Part shown: positions 24,659 to 33,621 of the stretch, piece by piece
Position numbering within the stretch: the first letter of the stretch is position 1
How the letters are laid out: each line of letters begins with the position of its first letter
Source: Brevibacillus centrosporus
GTDB lineage: Bacteria > Bacillota > Bacilli > Brevibacillales > Brevibacillaceae
Direction: 5' to 3'
Assembly: GCF_003710815.1 (NCBI RefSeq)
Contig: NZ_RHHP01000017.1
Location: forward strand, 38,488 to 102,487
DNA length: 64,000 nt
Position numbers and translations under genes: made by a program
The notes under the pieces: generated by a model
What the model was told of the DNA's origin: nothing
Databases searched by the model: none
The model's input: the letters and a program-made list of their open reading frames with translations, nothing else

Positions 24659-25702
24659 ATGGCAGAAGTGACGAAAGAGCAGGCACGAGAGCTTCACGAC
24701 CGTTTTCACGTATTGGATGGGCATTTTGATCTGTTGATGGACGTGGAAATTCAGCGTGGCTATGGCAAGACGAAAATGATCGAGACGGAATATCTGCCGC
24801 GGTTTCAGCAGGGAGGCGTGCACTCGATCGTCGCAGCCGTGTTTGTCGAGGATGCCTTCGTACCCGAAATGAGCATGCGCAAGGCACTCAATCAGATCAG
24901 CGCCTTGCACGCAGAAGCAGCCGAATCGCCTGAACATATCGTCATTGCCAAAAGTTTGGAGGACATCCACAGGGCAAGAGCAGAGCAAAAGGTATCCTTT
25001 ATCCTTTCTCTGGAAGGAGCAGAGCCGCTGCACAACGACCTGAGTCTTCTGCGCATTTACTATGAGCTTGGTGTGCGCATGATGGGACTTGTCTGGAGCC
25101 GCCGCAACTTTGCGGGAGATGGCAGCTTTTTCGCCCCGGTGAGAGAAGGGAAAAAGGGGGGCATCACAGATTTCGGGGTGCGCCTGATTGAAGAAGCAGA
25201 GAAGCTGGGGATCGTGATTGACGTGAGCCATTTGAACGACGAAGGGTTCTGGGATGTCATGGAAATATCGGAAAAGCCTGTGATAGCGTCCCATTCCAAC
25301 AGCCGCGCCCTGGTGCCAACGATGCGCAATCTGACGGATGATCAAATCAAAGCAATTGCGTTGAAAGACGGACTGATCGGGTTGAACGCTTTCAGTATGT
25401 TTACAGCGAGCACGAGTGCGGAAGCGACCATCGAGCGTTTGGTCGATCACGTCGACCATATGAGAAAGCTGGTCGGAGCACAGTATATCGGCTTGGGGCT
25501 GGATCTGTGCGATGATCTGACCAAGTATTTGCCGCTGGATAGAATAGCGAAGACAAAAGAAATGCCTTTTGACGTGGTAAAGGGACATGTCTCGCTTCCG
25601 GAGATCACGCGCGAGCTGATGAAGCGCGGCTACAAGGATGAAGAAATCGAAGGAATTCTCGGCGGGAATTACCTCAGAGTCTATCAGGAAGTGTGGAAAT
25701 AG
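24659..25702 (+). CDS. M19 (renal/membrane dipeptidase-type) peptidase
   Basis: A 347-residue zinc dipeptidase of family M19. Metal-site motifs are DGHFD near the N-terminus (usual DGHND), the bridging Glu in SLEGAEPL, and His in DVSHLND and ASHSNSRAL. Bacterial members hydrolyse dipeptides, often with a D-residue at the C-terminal side. ATG 24659 is preferred over ATG 24650 because GGGAG at 24645-24649 is 9 bases upstream. No signal peptide is present, so it acts on imported dipeptides. It is coupled to the YheO-like regulator. Confidence 0.9.
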   Translation: MAEVTKEQARELHDRFHVLDGHFDLLMDVEIQRGYGKTKMIETEYLPRFQQGGVHSIVAAVFVEDAFVPEMSMRKALNQISALHAEAAESPEHIVIAKSLEDIHRARAEQKVSFILSLEGAEPLHNDLSLLRIYYELGVRMMGLVWSRRNFAGDGSFFAPVREGKKGGITDFGVRLIEEAEKLGIVIDVSHLNDEGFWDVMEISEKPVIASHSNSRALVPTMRNLTDDQIKAIALKDGLIGLNAFSMFTASTSAEATIERLVDHVDHMRKLVGAQYIGLGLDLCDDLTKYLPLDRIAKTKEMPFDVVKGHVSLPEITRELMKRGYKDEEIEGILGGNYLRVYQEVWK

Positions 25703-25719
25703 AAGCAGATCTCTCAAAG

Positions 25720-25746
25720 GACGCGGGTGATGTTTCCCGCGTTTTT
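25720..25746 (+). terminator. Terminator after the dipeptidase
   Basis: ACGCGGG pairs with CCCGCGT and is followed by TTTTT. Confidence 0.85.
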
Positions 25747-25864
25747 CATATGCGTGACACGAAAAAAACTTTTTCTACCCGTACAAGTAGGAGATTTCTG
25801 TCAAAGATGATAGGATAGGAGCATCATAGAAATAGCAGGAAATTATTCAGGATGTGAAACAATC

Positions 25865-26581
25865 ATGCAAATCATTGTGTTTGACTTGGAAACGACTCTT
25901 ACTCATCAAAGAGATAAAATACCGGAGATCATCGAGATCGGAGCAGCGAAGGTCGTGCCCGGCAAAAATGGCGTGGAAGTAGATACGTTTCAGCGGTACA
26001 CCTTTCCTGCGATCGAGCGGAGAATTTCTGACCGTACTCGCAAGTTCATCGGGCTGGATAAAGAGAACATGCCGACGTTTATCCCCTTCCGCAAGGCGTT
26101 TGCTTCCTTCATGGAGTGGATCGGGGAGGACCAGGACTTTTATTTGTGCACGTGGGGAATGGATGACAAAAGGCTGATGATCGAGCATTGCGCTCGCTTT
26201 GGTCTTCCCTTTGACTGGATGCGCAACTACAATGATATCCAGCCTCCTATCAGCATGATGCTGGCTGATCGCAAACAAATGAGCTTGAAGGAAGCGATCG
26301 ATACAGCAGGCATCGTTCAGGAAGGCCGGCTGCACTCTGCCCTCGTCGATGCGATTCATACGGCGCATCTGCTGATCAAGTTCAACAAGCAGGTCCACCT
26401 GGCGAGAAACACGCCTGAGGAAAACTACAATCTGTCCAGCTCCCTGTACATTACCTGCCGCTCGTGCAAAAAGAGCAAGTACTATACCGATTTCGGGCGA
26501 AAGAGCAAACGCTGCATAGCGTGCTTGCAGCACAAAAAACAGCAGGAGCAAGCTGCTTCCACTGTGGTGCCGCAAACATAA
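25865..26581 (+). CDS. DEDDh 3'-5' exonuclease, KapD-like, with C-terminal zinc-finger-like tail
   Basis: A 238-residue exonuclease. Exo I is FDLETT (D7, E9), Exo II lies around CTWGMDDKRL and Exo III is HSALVDA (His and Asp). The KapD/sporulation-inhibitor-type family removes nucleotides from 3' ends. The last 45 residues carry two CxxC pairs (CRSCKKS and CIACL) about 20 residues apart, a likely zinc ribbon that could guide RNA or DNA binding. The RBS is modest (GGATGTGA). Confidence 0.88.
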   Translation: MQIIVFDLETTLTHQRDKIPEIIEIGAAKVVPGKNGVEVDTFQRYTFPAIERRISDRTRKFIGLDKENMPTFIPFRKAFASFMEWIGEDQDFYLCTWGMDDKRLMIEHCARFGLPFDWMRNYNDIQPPISMMLADRKQMSLKEAIDTAGIVQEGRLHSALVDAIHTAHLLIKFNKQVHLARNTPEENYNLSSSLYITCRSCKKSKYYTDFGRKSKRCIACLQHKKQQEQAASTVVPQT

Positions 26582-26606
26582 AGAGAATCTGATAGAGCGG
26601 AAAAAC

Positions 26607-26645
26607 AAAAAATGCCGAGGGCGAGGAAGCCAGCGGCATTTTTAT
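26607..26645. terminator. Bidirectional terminator
   Basis: AAAAATGCCG pairs with CGGCATTTTT, with A and T runs on the two sides. It serves the convergent exonuclease and TagO-like genes. Confidence 0.85.
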
Positions 26646-26671
26646 GTTTGGGTAAGATTCACAAAGCCTCG

Positions 26672-27640
26672 TCAAACCCCAAGCAGCAGCAAAATAATAG
26701 AGGTCAAGCTGAAGCATACGCTGATCAAGCAGAGGAAGGCAACAACCTGCTTGGGATTCAGCCCTGTGCGCAGCAAGCGATAGTGTACTTGACTGGCATC
26801 AGCCTGATAGATGGGCTTGCCTTGCAAGAAACGCTTGGTCACCACGAAGAGATTGTCAAAAATCGGTACGCCCAGCGCCAAAATCGGAATGAACAGCGAA
26901 AGAATGGTCGCTTGCTTAAAGGCTCCGTCGAGTGCAATCACGGCGAGTATAAAGCCAAGAAAGGTCGCGCCGGCATCGCCCATGAAGATTTTGGCGGGCG
27001 GCTTGTTGTAGCGCAAGTAAGCCAGTGCCACCCCGATGAGACTGATGGCCATCACAGCCGAGGTGCTCTGTCCTTTTGCCAAGGCTACCACGAACAGGGT
27101 TCCCGCCGAGATCGCCGAGAGTCCGCCGGCAAGACCGTCCATCCCGTCAGAAAAGTTGATGACGGTCGTGACACCAAAAATCCACAGAATGGTGAGGATG
27201 AACTGCAGCCAGACGGGGAGTAGGATATATTCCCCGCTGAACGGGTTGTAAAAGCCCGAGAACGTGATGCCAGATAAGTAAACAAGCACGGCTGCCGATA
27301 CTTGTACGATCATTTTTGGCAAAGCCGAAAAGTCTTTCCCTTGGGTCTTGTACCAGTCATCGATTGTGCCGATGATCAGGAGCAGAAGAGAGCCTGCCAA
27401 AACAGCCAGGGTCTGTACGGTCGATTCCTTGGAAAAGAGCAGAAAGGAAGCGGCGAATCCAATGAAAATGGCGTAGCTGGCAGTCAACGGAATCGGTTCG
27501 CGATGTATTTTTCGTTCAACGTCTTTGCGGGGCTTGTCCACAAAATCCAGTCGAAAAGCCAGTTTCCCCAAAGGCGGGATCAACACGAGCACGATACAAA
27601 ACGAAAGTAAAAAGGATAGAGCGTATGTAATCGTAACCAT
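26672..27640 (-). CDS. Undecaprenyl-phosphate glycosyl-1-phosphate transferase, TagO/WecA/MraY family
   Basis: A 322-residue polytopic membrane protein with about ten hydrophobic segments. Family motifs are GTIDDW (the Mg-binding DD), NFSDGMDGLAGG, FMGDAGATFLGF and a cytoplasmic HYRLL loop near the end. It moves GlcNAc-1-phosphate or a similar sugar phosphate from a UDP-sugar to undecaprenyl phosphate, the first step of wall teichoic acid or other wall glycopolymers. Being a single gene on its own promoter, away from mur genes, it fits TagO/WecA better than MraY. Confidence 0.92.
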   Translation of the reverse strand: MVTITYALSFLLSFCIVLVLIPPLGKLAFRLDFVDKPRKDVERKIHREPIPLTASYAIFIGFAASFLLFSKESTVQTLAVLAGSLLLLIIGTIDDWYKTQGKDFSALPKMIVQVSAAVLVYLSGITFSGFYNPFSGEYILLPVWLQFILTILWIFGVTTVINFSDGMDGLAGGLSAISAGTLFVVALAKGQSTSAVMAISLIGVALAYLRYNKPPAKIFMGDAGATFLGFILAVIALDGAFKQATILSLFIPILALGVPIFDNLFVVTKRFLQGKPIYQADASQVHYRLLRTGLNPKQVVAFLCLISVCFSLTSIILLLLGV

Positions 27641-27678
27641 CTCCTATGAATGATAGAGAGCTGTTTTTCCACATGTTC

Positions 27679-27707
27679 ATTATAGGGAGTATTCCAAAAT
27701 TTGTCGA
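27679..27707 (-). promoter_or_regulatory. SigA promoter for the TagO-like gene
   Basis: On the minus strand, TCGACA (27707-27702), a 17-base spacer and consensus TATAAT (27684-27679), about 40 bases before the start. Confidence 0.75.
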
Positions 27708-27829
27708 CTCTTGGTAGAAGAGAAGTTAATGTAAGAAAACCTAACATTTACCTATGCAAACGGGTACTCCTCCCTTATAGTAAAAGAAAGAGTTTTCTGT
27801 TTTCCTAAAAAGCTAAGGGGAGTGTCGCG

Positions 27830-28348
27830 ATGTCTGCCGAACTGGTTTTTGAGGAGATTACGGAAATGAGTATCGAGGATGCCAACGATCTGACGCAGCT
27901 TTTGGTTGATGTGGTGGCGGATGGTGCATCAATCGGGTTTTTGCCCCCACTCGATCCGCATGTGGCGCGTGTGTACTGGTCAGATGTCCTGGCAGATAAC
28001 GTAGTGGTATGGGTAGCGCGGCTGGATGGAGCCGTAGTCGGCAGCATTCAGTTGCATCTCGCGACCAAGCAAAACGCCCAGCACCGGGCCGAAATCGCCA
28101 AGCTGATGGTTCATCCGACCCAGCAGCGAAAAGGAATGGGCAGGACGCTGATGGCGATCGCAGAGAAAAGGGCGCGAGAGGAAAATCGGACACTGCTCGT
28201 CCTAGATACACGGGAGAAAGATCCGTCTAATCTGTTGTACCAATCCATCGGCTATATAGAAGCAGGGCGCATTCCGTTCTACGCAGAATCGCCTGGCAAA
28301 AAATTTGACGCTTCCGTCTTCTACTACAAGATTTTGGAGAACAGGTAA
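27830..28348 (+). CDS. GNAT-family N-acetyltransferase
   Basis: A 172-residue GNAT enzyme. The acetyl-CoA pyrophosphate loop is seen as VHPTQQRKGMGRTLM (Q/RxxGxG type, about 104-118), preceded by the strand AEIAKLMV. GNATs transfer acetyl groups to amines; the substrate cannot be read here. AAGGGGAG precedes the ATG. Confidence 0.88.
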   Translation: MSAELVFEEITEMSIEDANDLTQLLVDVVADGASIGFLPPLDPHVARVYWSDVLADNVVVWVARLDGAVVGSIQLHLATKQNAQHRAEIAKLMVHPTQQRKGMGRTLMAIAEKRAREENRTLLVLDTREKDPSNLLYQSIGYIEAGRIPFYAESPGKKFDASVFYYKILENR

Positions 28349-28368
28349 GCGAAACGGTTGGAAAAGGG

Positions 28369-28401
28369 AGACTGCTGATGATCGGATCGGCAGTCTTTTT
28401 T
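28369..28401 (+). terminator. Terminator after the GNAT gene
   Basis: AGACTGC pairs with GCAGTCT, then TTTTT. Confidence 0.8.
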
Positions 28402-28481
28402 GTATGGCTGGGAAGTAAACGATATAGAATAGGAATGAATTGCGCTAAAATAAGTGGAAAGGAGAAAGGGGGTACAGTAGT

Positions 28482-29024
28482 GTGAAAAGGCTGTATACTG
28501 CGCTTTTTTTCTGTACATTGCTCTTTTTTGCAATAAGCGGGTGTACAGATGGCGGACACCAAAATGAGCAAGTGCGGGAACCGGAACACGACAGTAAGCC
28601 TGCTGTTACTCACGGCCCCATTTCGTACGAAAATGATCCGTATGGCTTTCGCTTTTCTTTGCCAGAGAGCTGGAAGGGGTATTCGATTGTCACTGGCACA
28701 TGGGAGGGCTTGGCTGCAGGCAATGAGACCGGTGAAACCATTGTAGAAACGGGCCCGCTGATTTCGATCAGACACCCCCAGTGGACTCCCCAAAACCAGC
28801 GGCAGGATATTCCCATCATGATCTTTACTCTTGAGCAATGGAACGCTCTTTTAGAAGGGAAATTCCACATCGGAGCAGCGCCTATCGGACCTACGGAGCT
28901 TGGTCGCAACAGCAAATACGTATTTGCACTGCCTGCACGCTATAACTTCGCATTTCCGGAAGGGTACGAAGAGGTAGAAGAGATCATAAAAAAGAATCCT
29001 CTTCAGGCAACTTTAAGCAATTAA
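28482..29024 (+). CDS. Lipoprotein of unknown function
   Basis: A 180-residue predicted lipoprotein starting at GTG 28482 after GGAGAAAGGGGG. The lipobox AISGC gives C21. A charged linker is followed by NDPYGFRFSLPESWKGY, the opening of a PsbP/MOG1-like fold often seen in Gram-positive lipoproteins. No enzymatic motif is visible. Confidence 0.75.
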   Translation: MKRLYTALFFCTLLFFAISGCTDGGHQNEQVREPEHDSKPAVTHGPISYENDPYGFRFSLPESWKGYSIVTGTWEGLAAGNETGETIVETGPLISIRHPQWTPQNQRQDIPIMIFTLEQWNALLEGKFHIGAAPIGPTELGRNSKYVFALPARYNFAFPEGYEEVEEIIKKNPLQATLSN

Positions 29025-29042
29025 GGAGAAAAGTAGCTCAAC

Positions 29043-29075
29043 AAAAGAGCAGCAGTCACATGCTGTTCTTTTTTT
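29043..29075 (+). terminator. Terminator after the lipoprotein gene
   Basis: AAAGAGCAGCA pairs with TGCTGTTCTTT (one wobble), then a T-run. Confidence 0.8.
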
Positions 29076-29099
29076 ATGGAACCTCATATCACTTCTCAT

Positions 29100-29128
29100 T
29101 TGACAAACCGCCAGTCGGTTTGTATAGT
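29100..29128 (+). promoter_or_regulatory. TetR promoter and overlapping operator
   Basis: TTGACA (29100-29105), 17-base spacer, TATAGT (29123-29128). The spacer is filled by the perfect palindrome ACAAACCG-N5-CGGTTTGT (29103-29123), so the bound repressor would cover both boxes. Confidence 0.85.
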
Positions 29129-29176
29129 AGATGTAGAAGAGGGAAAGGGCTTACGACGCACATAACAGGAGGAGCT

Positions 29177-29767
29177 ATGCAATCGATTCATCAAAATCCG
29201 ACTTTCCAGCTGCTGCTCTCGGTCACGGAAGAATTGGTCGTGGAAAAGGGCTGTCACCAAACGACTCTGCAGGACATCATTAAGCGCTCCGGGGTTTCCA
29301 AAGGAGCCATTTATCACTACGTCAAAAGCAAGGATGAGCTGCTCGGGTTCGTGCTGAGAAAGCGCTTGGACCAGATTGGCAGAGACTTTTATCAAAGCGT
29401 CGATCAAGGGAACCAGAGCCTGGAGGGTGCCTTGAAGGCCATTTCCGGTGCCTTGGGTCATATTCACGACCCGAAGGACATAACCAATCTGATTTTTATT
29501 TACTTGCTCAGCAAAAAGGAGGACCCAGCAATCGCGGAAATGCTGGAGACGCTGTATGAGCGCAGCATACAGAACTCCCAGGAGTGGATTGAGGTCGGTC
29601 AAAGAGCAGGAGAGATCCCTGCCACTCTCGATGCGAAAAAAACTGCGGCATTGTTTTCGATCCTGACTTTTGGTGTCCGCGTGCAAACGGTAGTTTCTCC
29701 CAACATAAAGGCTTTTACGGGAGAAGATGTGTTTCAGGTCATGTATGACACGTTGTCGAAGGGTTAA
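29177..29767 (+). CDS. TetR/AcrR-family regulator
   Basis: A 196-residue TetR protein with an N-terminal helix-turn-helix (TTLQDIIKRSGVSKGAIYHYVKSKDELL, about 31-58) and a helical ligand domain. GGAGGAGCT places ATG 29177; a longer open frame upstream is excluded since it crosses the promoter. It probably represses itself and the DUF2306 gene 20 bases downstream through the palindrome at 29103-29123. Confidence 0.93.
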   Translation: MQSIHQNPTFQLLLSVTEELVVEKGCHQTTLQDIIKRSGVSKGAIYHYVKSKDELLGFVLRKRLDQIGRDFYQSVDQGNQSLEGALKAISGALGHIHDPKDITNLIFIYLLSKKEDPAIAEMLETLYERSIQNSQEWIEVGQRAGEIPATLDAKKTAALFSILTFGVRVQTVVSPNIKAFTGEDVFQVMYDTLSKG

Positions 29768-29787
29768 AAAGAAAGGGTGAAAGCTCA

Positions 29788-30480
29788 ATGTTCTTTTTCA
29801 CGCTCTTCAAGGTATTGCACATCCTTGCTGGATTTACCGCTTTGGCTGTCTTCTGGATTCCGATTGTAACGAAAAAGGGAGGAAAAGCGCACAGCCGAAT
29901 TGGCTGGGTGTACGTCGCTTCCATGGCGATCGTGGCGATCTCCGCATGGTTCATGGGAATGTGGCGAATTGGATTTGACCCCGATGGAACGGTGGAGTCT
30001 GTAGCGTTTGCCTGGTTTTTGATTTTTATCGCGATTTTGAGCTCGGCGACAGCCTGGTATGGACTGCGTGTGCTGCGCTTCAAGAACCGCAAGACCGGGC
30101 ATCGTCAGTGGGGGGATCTGCTGTTTCCCGCAGTCCTGCTCATCTCGGGGATCTGCATCTCCCTCTATGGAGCGAGCATCGGCTTTACGCTCCTTACATG
30201 GTTCCCGCTGATCGGAATTCTGCTCGGAGCATCACAGCTTTTGTATTGGCTGCGGCCTCCTGCGAAAAAGATGCATTGGTGGATGGAGCATTTGGGAGGC
30301 ATGCTGGGCTGCTGTATTGCCACGATCACCGCTTTTACTGTGTTTGGCGCTCCCAGGCTGCTGGGCGTAAGTGCCGTGCATCCGATCGTATGGTTTATCC
30401 CAACCATCGTTCTCGTCCCTGTGATTGCTGGATTCTCCGCGTATTATCGCAGGAAGTTTAACCAAACCAAGCAAATGTAA
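29788..30480 (+). CDS. DUF2306-type membrane protein
   Basis: A 230-residue integral membrane protein with seven or so hydrophobic segments. The opening (LFKVLHILAGFTALAVFWIPIVTKKGGKAHSRIGWVYV region) is typical of DUF2306 and contains His residues (HILAG, KAHSRIG) that recall haem- or quinone-binding membrane proteins. Function is unknown. It is cotranscribed with the TetR gene and so presumably induced by that regulator's ligand. Confidence 0.8.
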   Translation: MFFFTLFKVLHILAGFTALAVFWIPIVTKKGGKAHSRIGWVYVASMAIVAISAWFMGMWRIGFDPDGTVESVAFAWFLIFIAILSSATAWYGLRVLRFKNRKTGHRQWGDLLFPAVLLISGICISLYGASIGFTLLTWFPLIGILLGASQLLYWLRPPAKKMHWWMEHLGGMLGCCIATITAFTVFGAPRLLGVSAVHPIVWFIPTIVLVPVIAGFSAYYRRKFNQTKQM

Positions 30481-30492
30481 GTAGGGAATGAA

Positions 30493-30520
30493 GCCGTCTG
30501 GACAGCCAGGCGGTTTTTTT
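30493..30520 (+). terminator. Terminator after the DUF2306 gene
   Basis: GCCGTCTGG pairs with CCAGGCGGT, then TTTTTT. Confidence 0.8.
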
Positions 30521-30649
30521 GTGTGCAGAACGGACAACCATTTCAGTTTGAAATGCCTGCCATAGCAGCTTGTAATTTTCGAAGAATTCCAAACTCGCTA
30601 CTATTACTTTTATACCGAATGAAATAAAGAGTGTCAGGGGGCGAGTCAT

Positions 30650-32039
30650 CTGAAGCGTAATTCTTTGGCGAAACTTACGGAAATCAATGTGTTTGTGCTC
30701 TTATTGGCTATCTTAGCTATCTGCGTGGTTTTCACTTATATTGTACCTTCTGGTGAGTATGCGAGGGTGGAGGTAAACGGGAGAAGCGTCGTACAATCGG
30801 ACTCCTTCCAATACACGGACGCATCACCGATCAGCTTTATGGGTTTCCTAAACAGCATTCATACCGGGATGGTTGATTCCGCGAGCATTATGTTTTTCGT
30901 GCTCATCATCGGGGGCTCCTACGGCATTCTGAGTGCAACGGGAGCGATGGAAGCGTTCATTGTGACGTTGGCACGAACGCTCGGTCATCGGGAAAAATGG
31001 TTGATTCCTATTATGATGCTGTTTTTCGCAGCTGGCGGCTCTTTGATCGGGATGTTCGAGGAGACGCTGCCGTACATAGCGATTCTCGTGCCTTTGGCAG
31101 TCGCACTTGGATTCGATGCGATGACTGGAGCCGCAATCGTTCTGTTGGGCGCATCAGTTGGTTTTACATCGGCAGTCATGAATCCGTTTACAATCGGGAT
31201 TGCCCAAGGTATCGCTGAGCTGCCGCCCTTTTCGGGGATGGGCCTGCGGTATCGTCATCTTTATCGTCATGTACTTGACCGCCGTCGCGTTTGTGTACCG
31301 GCACGCGATGAAGGTAAAGAAGAATCCTGCCCTTGGTATTTACGGCTCCTACGATCCAGCCAATATCGACCAGATGATGAGCAAAGGCGTTGTTTTTGAA
31401 AGGCGCCACAAAGTGATTCTGACCTGCTTCATGCTGAACATGGTGACGATTGCCATCGGTGTCATCGAGTTTGGCTGGTACATTACGGAGATTGCCGGAT
31501 TGTTCATCCTGCTTGGTGCCATTGTAGGGATCATCGGCCGCCTGTCTGCGAATGAGATGGTCGATGCCTTCATGAAGGGGGCAGCTGCGTTGCTTGCGGG
31601 GGCCATGATTATCGGGGTAGCAAGAGCGATTGTCGTGGTGCTAAACGATGGTCATATCATGGATACGATTCTTTATTACTCGGCTTACATGATTAAAGAG
31701 CTGCCACCGTCTCTCACAGCAGTAGGCATGCTCGGCTTCCAGACTCTGCTCAGCTTCGTCATTCCATCAGGAAGCGGTATGGCCGCTCTGACCATGCCAA
31801 TCATGACACCGCTGTCCGAGCTGGTGGGCATTACCCGTCAGACAGCTGTGCTTGCGTATCAATTCGGGGATGGGATCTCCAACATCATCATACCGGGGAT
31901 CGCGGTTGCTGGTGTAGGAATGGCAGGCATCTCCTATATCCGCTGGCTCAAGTGGATATTCCCGCTGATCATGATTCAGTATGGGATTGCCATTATCGCA
32001 GTCATTGTTGCACACGCCATCGGTTATGGCCCATTTTAA
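30650..32039 (+). pseudogene. YfcC/DcuC-type carrier, split by a frameshift
   Basis: The first part (to about 31250) encodes LTEINVFVLLLAILAIC, IVPSGEYARV and further YfcC-family helices. The homology then continues without a gap in another frame (IVIFIVMYLTAVAF through to the stop at 32039). A one-base insertion (or two-base loss) near 31250, in GCGGTATCG, explains the shift. The rest is intact, so a recent mutation or a sequence error is likely. The start is also odd: AGGGGG at 30636-30641 is followed 8 bases later by CTG 30650, while the first TTG (30665) is 23 bases away. The intact product would carry a peptide, amino acid or organic anion for the amidohydrolase next to it. Confidence 0.8.
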
Positions 32040-32091
32040 CAAAAAGGGATGAACAACGTTGAGACGTTTTCCCCAAAAAGGAGTGAAGCAA

Positions 32092-33243
32092 ATGCGTACA
32101 GTCGTTGATAAAGAGCTGGCCGATTGGGCGGTTGCCCATCGCCGTTATTTGCACGAAAATCCGGAGCTGTCCGGTCAGGAATACGAGACATGCGTGTACA
32201 TCAGAAGGTGCCTGGAGGAGCTCCAGATTGAGATTCTGGATTACCCGGCGCCGAATCTGGTAGGATTTTTGCGGGGAACCGAAGGACAGAAGACGATTGC
32301 ACTGCGAGCAGACATCGATGCCTTGCCGATCGTGGAGGAAGGGGAGAAGCCGTACCTTTCCAAAGTCGCTGGGGTGGCGCATGTTTGCGGACATGATGGA
32401 CATACGGCGATCTTACTCGCTGTGGCAAAATGGTTGTCGGAAAATCGCAGCATGATTCGCCACAACATCCTCTTCCTGTTTCAGTCCTCGGAGGAGATGT
32501 CGCCTAGTGGAGCGGAAGCCCTCGTTCAGCAAGGGGCGATTGATGGGGCAGACGCCGTGTTCGGCATGCATCTGATGCAATCGCTGGAGAAAGGCAAGAT
32601 CGGGTATCATTACGGAGCCATGATGGCATCCTCGGATGACTTTCGGATCAAAATCACAGGCAAAGGGGGGCATGGATCATCCCCGCACGAAACGGTAGAT
32701 CCTACCTACGTAGCCGGACACATCCTGCTCGGTCTGCAGGCTATCGTCAGCCGTAAAGTGAATCCTGTGCAGCCTGCGGTGATTTCGGTGGGCCAGGTAC
32801 TGGCAGGCTCCAACTACAATATCATCCCAAACGAGGCGGTCATGACGGGAACGATCCGTACGTTCTCGGAAGAAACGCGGCAGTTTATTTTTGAGGAAGT
32901 CAAAAGGCTGGCGGAGGGCATGAGTACGACTTTCGGTGCCGTAGGGGAAGTCTCGTACATTCTCGGCACGCCTCCCCTCGTGAATGACAAAGAGATGAGC
33001 CGCTTTGCAGAAAGCGTCATTCGTGAAAGCTACGGCGAGCATGTGGCCGTTGAAATCGAGCCAGTCATGGGGGCAGACGACTTCTCCTTCTACGGACAAA
33101 AGCGTCCAAGCACCTATCTCATGTTCGGCATGGGCGGGGAGAAGAGCCAGTACCCGCATCATCATCCGCGTTTTGACATCGATGAAGAAGAGATCGGCAC
33201 GGCCATCGATTTGTTTTTACAGCTCGTAAGTCGGTTTGAATAA
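32092..33243 (+). CDS. M20-family amidohydrolase (hippurate or N-acyl-amino-acid hydrolase type)
   Basis: A 383-residue M20D peptidase. Metal and catalytic motifs include CGHDGHTA (Cys and His), the SSEEMSPSGA Glu pair, GMHLMQ and the late HHHPRFDID. A dimerisation lid spans about 185-295. It removes acyl groups from amino acids, e.g. hippurate-like or indole-acyl conjugates. AAAGGAGTGA at 32076-32085 supports ATG 32092; a TTG at 32059 with its own weaker site is an alternative. The partner carrier upstream is frameshifted. Confidence 0.92.
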   Translation: MRTVVDKELADWAVAHRRYLHENPELSGQEYETCVYIRRCLEELQIEILDYPAPNLVGFLRGTEGQKTIALRADIDALPIVEEGEKPYLSKVAGVAHVCGHDGHTAILLAVAKWLSENRSMIRHNILFLFQSSEEMSPSGAEALVQQGAIDGADAVFGMHLMQSLEKGKIGYHYGAMMASSDDFRIKITGKGGHGSSPHETVDPTYVAGHILLGLQAIVSRKVNPVQPAVISVGQVLAGSNYNIIPNEAVMTGTIRTFSEETRQFIFEEVKRLAEGMSTTFGAVGEVSYILGTPPLVNDKEMSRFAESVIRESYGEHVAVEIEPVMGADDFSFYGQKRPSTYLMFGMGGEKSQYPHHHPRFDIDEEEIGTAIDLFLQLVSRFE

Positions 33244-33259
33244 GACAGAAATCAAAGGA

Positions 33260-33296
33260 AAGGCAAGTGATCTGAGAAGGATTGCTTGCCTTTTTT
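33260..33296 (+). terminator. Terminator after the amidohydrolase
   Basis: AAGGCAAG pairs with CTTGCCTT, then TTTT. Confidence 0.85.
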
Positions 33297-33309
33297 GTGA
33301 GGATTGGGG

Positions 33310-33471
33310 ATGATGAAAGGAAGAATATGGGTTATGGAAAGGAGTGAGGTCGTTGAAGTTTCGGAGGGTCATCCTGCAGCAGACGCCGATGCGCTGTGGC
33401 TATCCGTGCAGGAGATGGGATTGCCTATAGAAATTGACCTTCCCAATCATCCGTATCGAATCTCTCAGTAA
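33310..33471 (+). other. Short open frame of uncertain status
   Basis: A frame of 53 codons whose second half (GHPAADADALWLSVQEMGLP) looks protein-like. No family is recognised and no clear RBS is present at its ATGs. It lies just ahead of a LysR remnant and may be debris of a lost gene. Confidence 0.25.
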
Positions 33472-33573
33472 GTCCCGGCGCCATGTGGTACGATAAATGA
33501 AACAAGCGATGCTGGCAGAGGGAAACTGAGCTGTGCCGCAGCGTTACAGCAGGGAAGCGAGTGAGTCAGCGAG

Positions 33574-33621
33574 ATGGAGTTGCGCCATTTAAAAACGTTT
33601 CAGGTCGTAGCGGAGCAGTAG
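33574..33621 (+). pseudogene. N-terminal remnant of a LysR-family regulator
   Basis: ATG 33574 encodes MELRHLKTFQVVAEQ and then a TAG stop. MELRHLxTFxxVAE is the standard opening of LysR regulators; the other roughly 280 residues are missing. The following 110 bases before the PHP gene show no LysR continuation in any frame. Confidence 0.7.

Noticed and set aside
24626..25717. A 363-codon antisense frame over the dipeptidase gene
   Set aside because: The plus strand has all M19 motifs and a coupled start; the antisense product matches nothing.
33480..33573. Further coding sequence between the amidohydrolase and PHP genes
   Set aside because: No frame shows a recognisable motif or RBS apart from the LysR remnant that follows.
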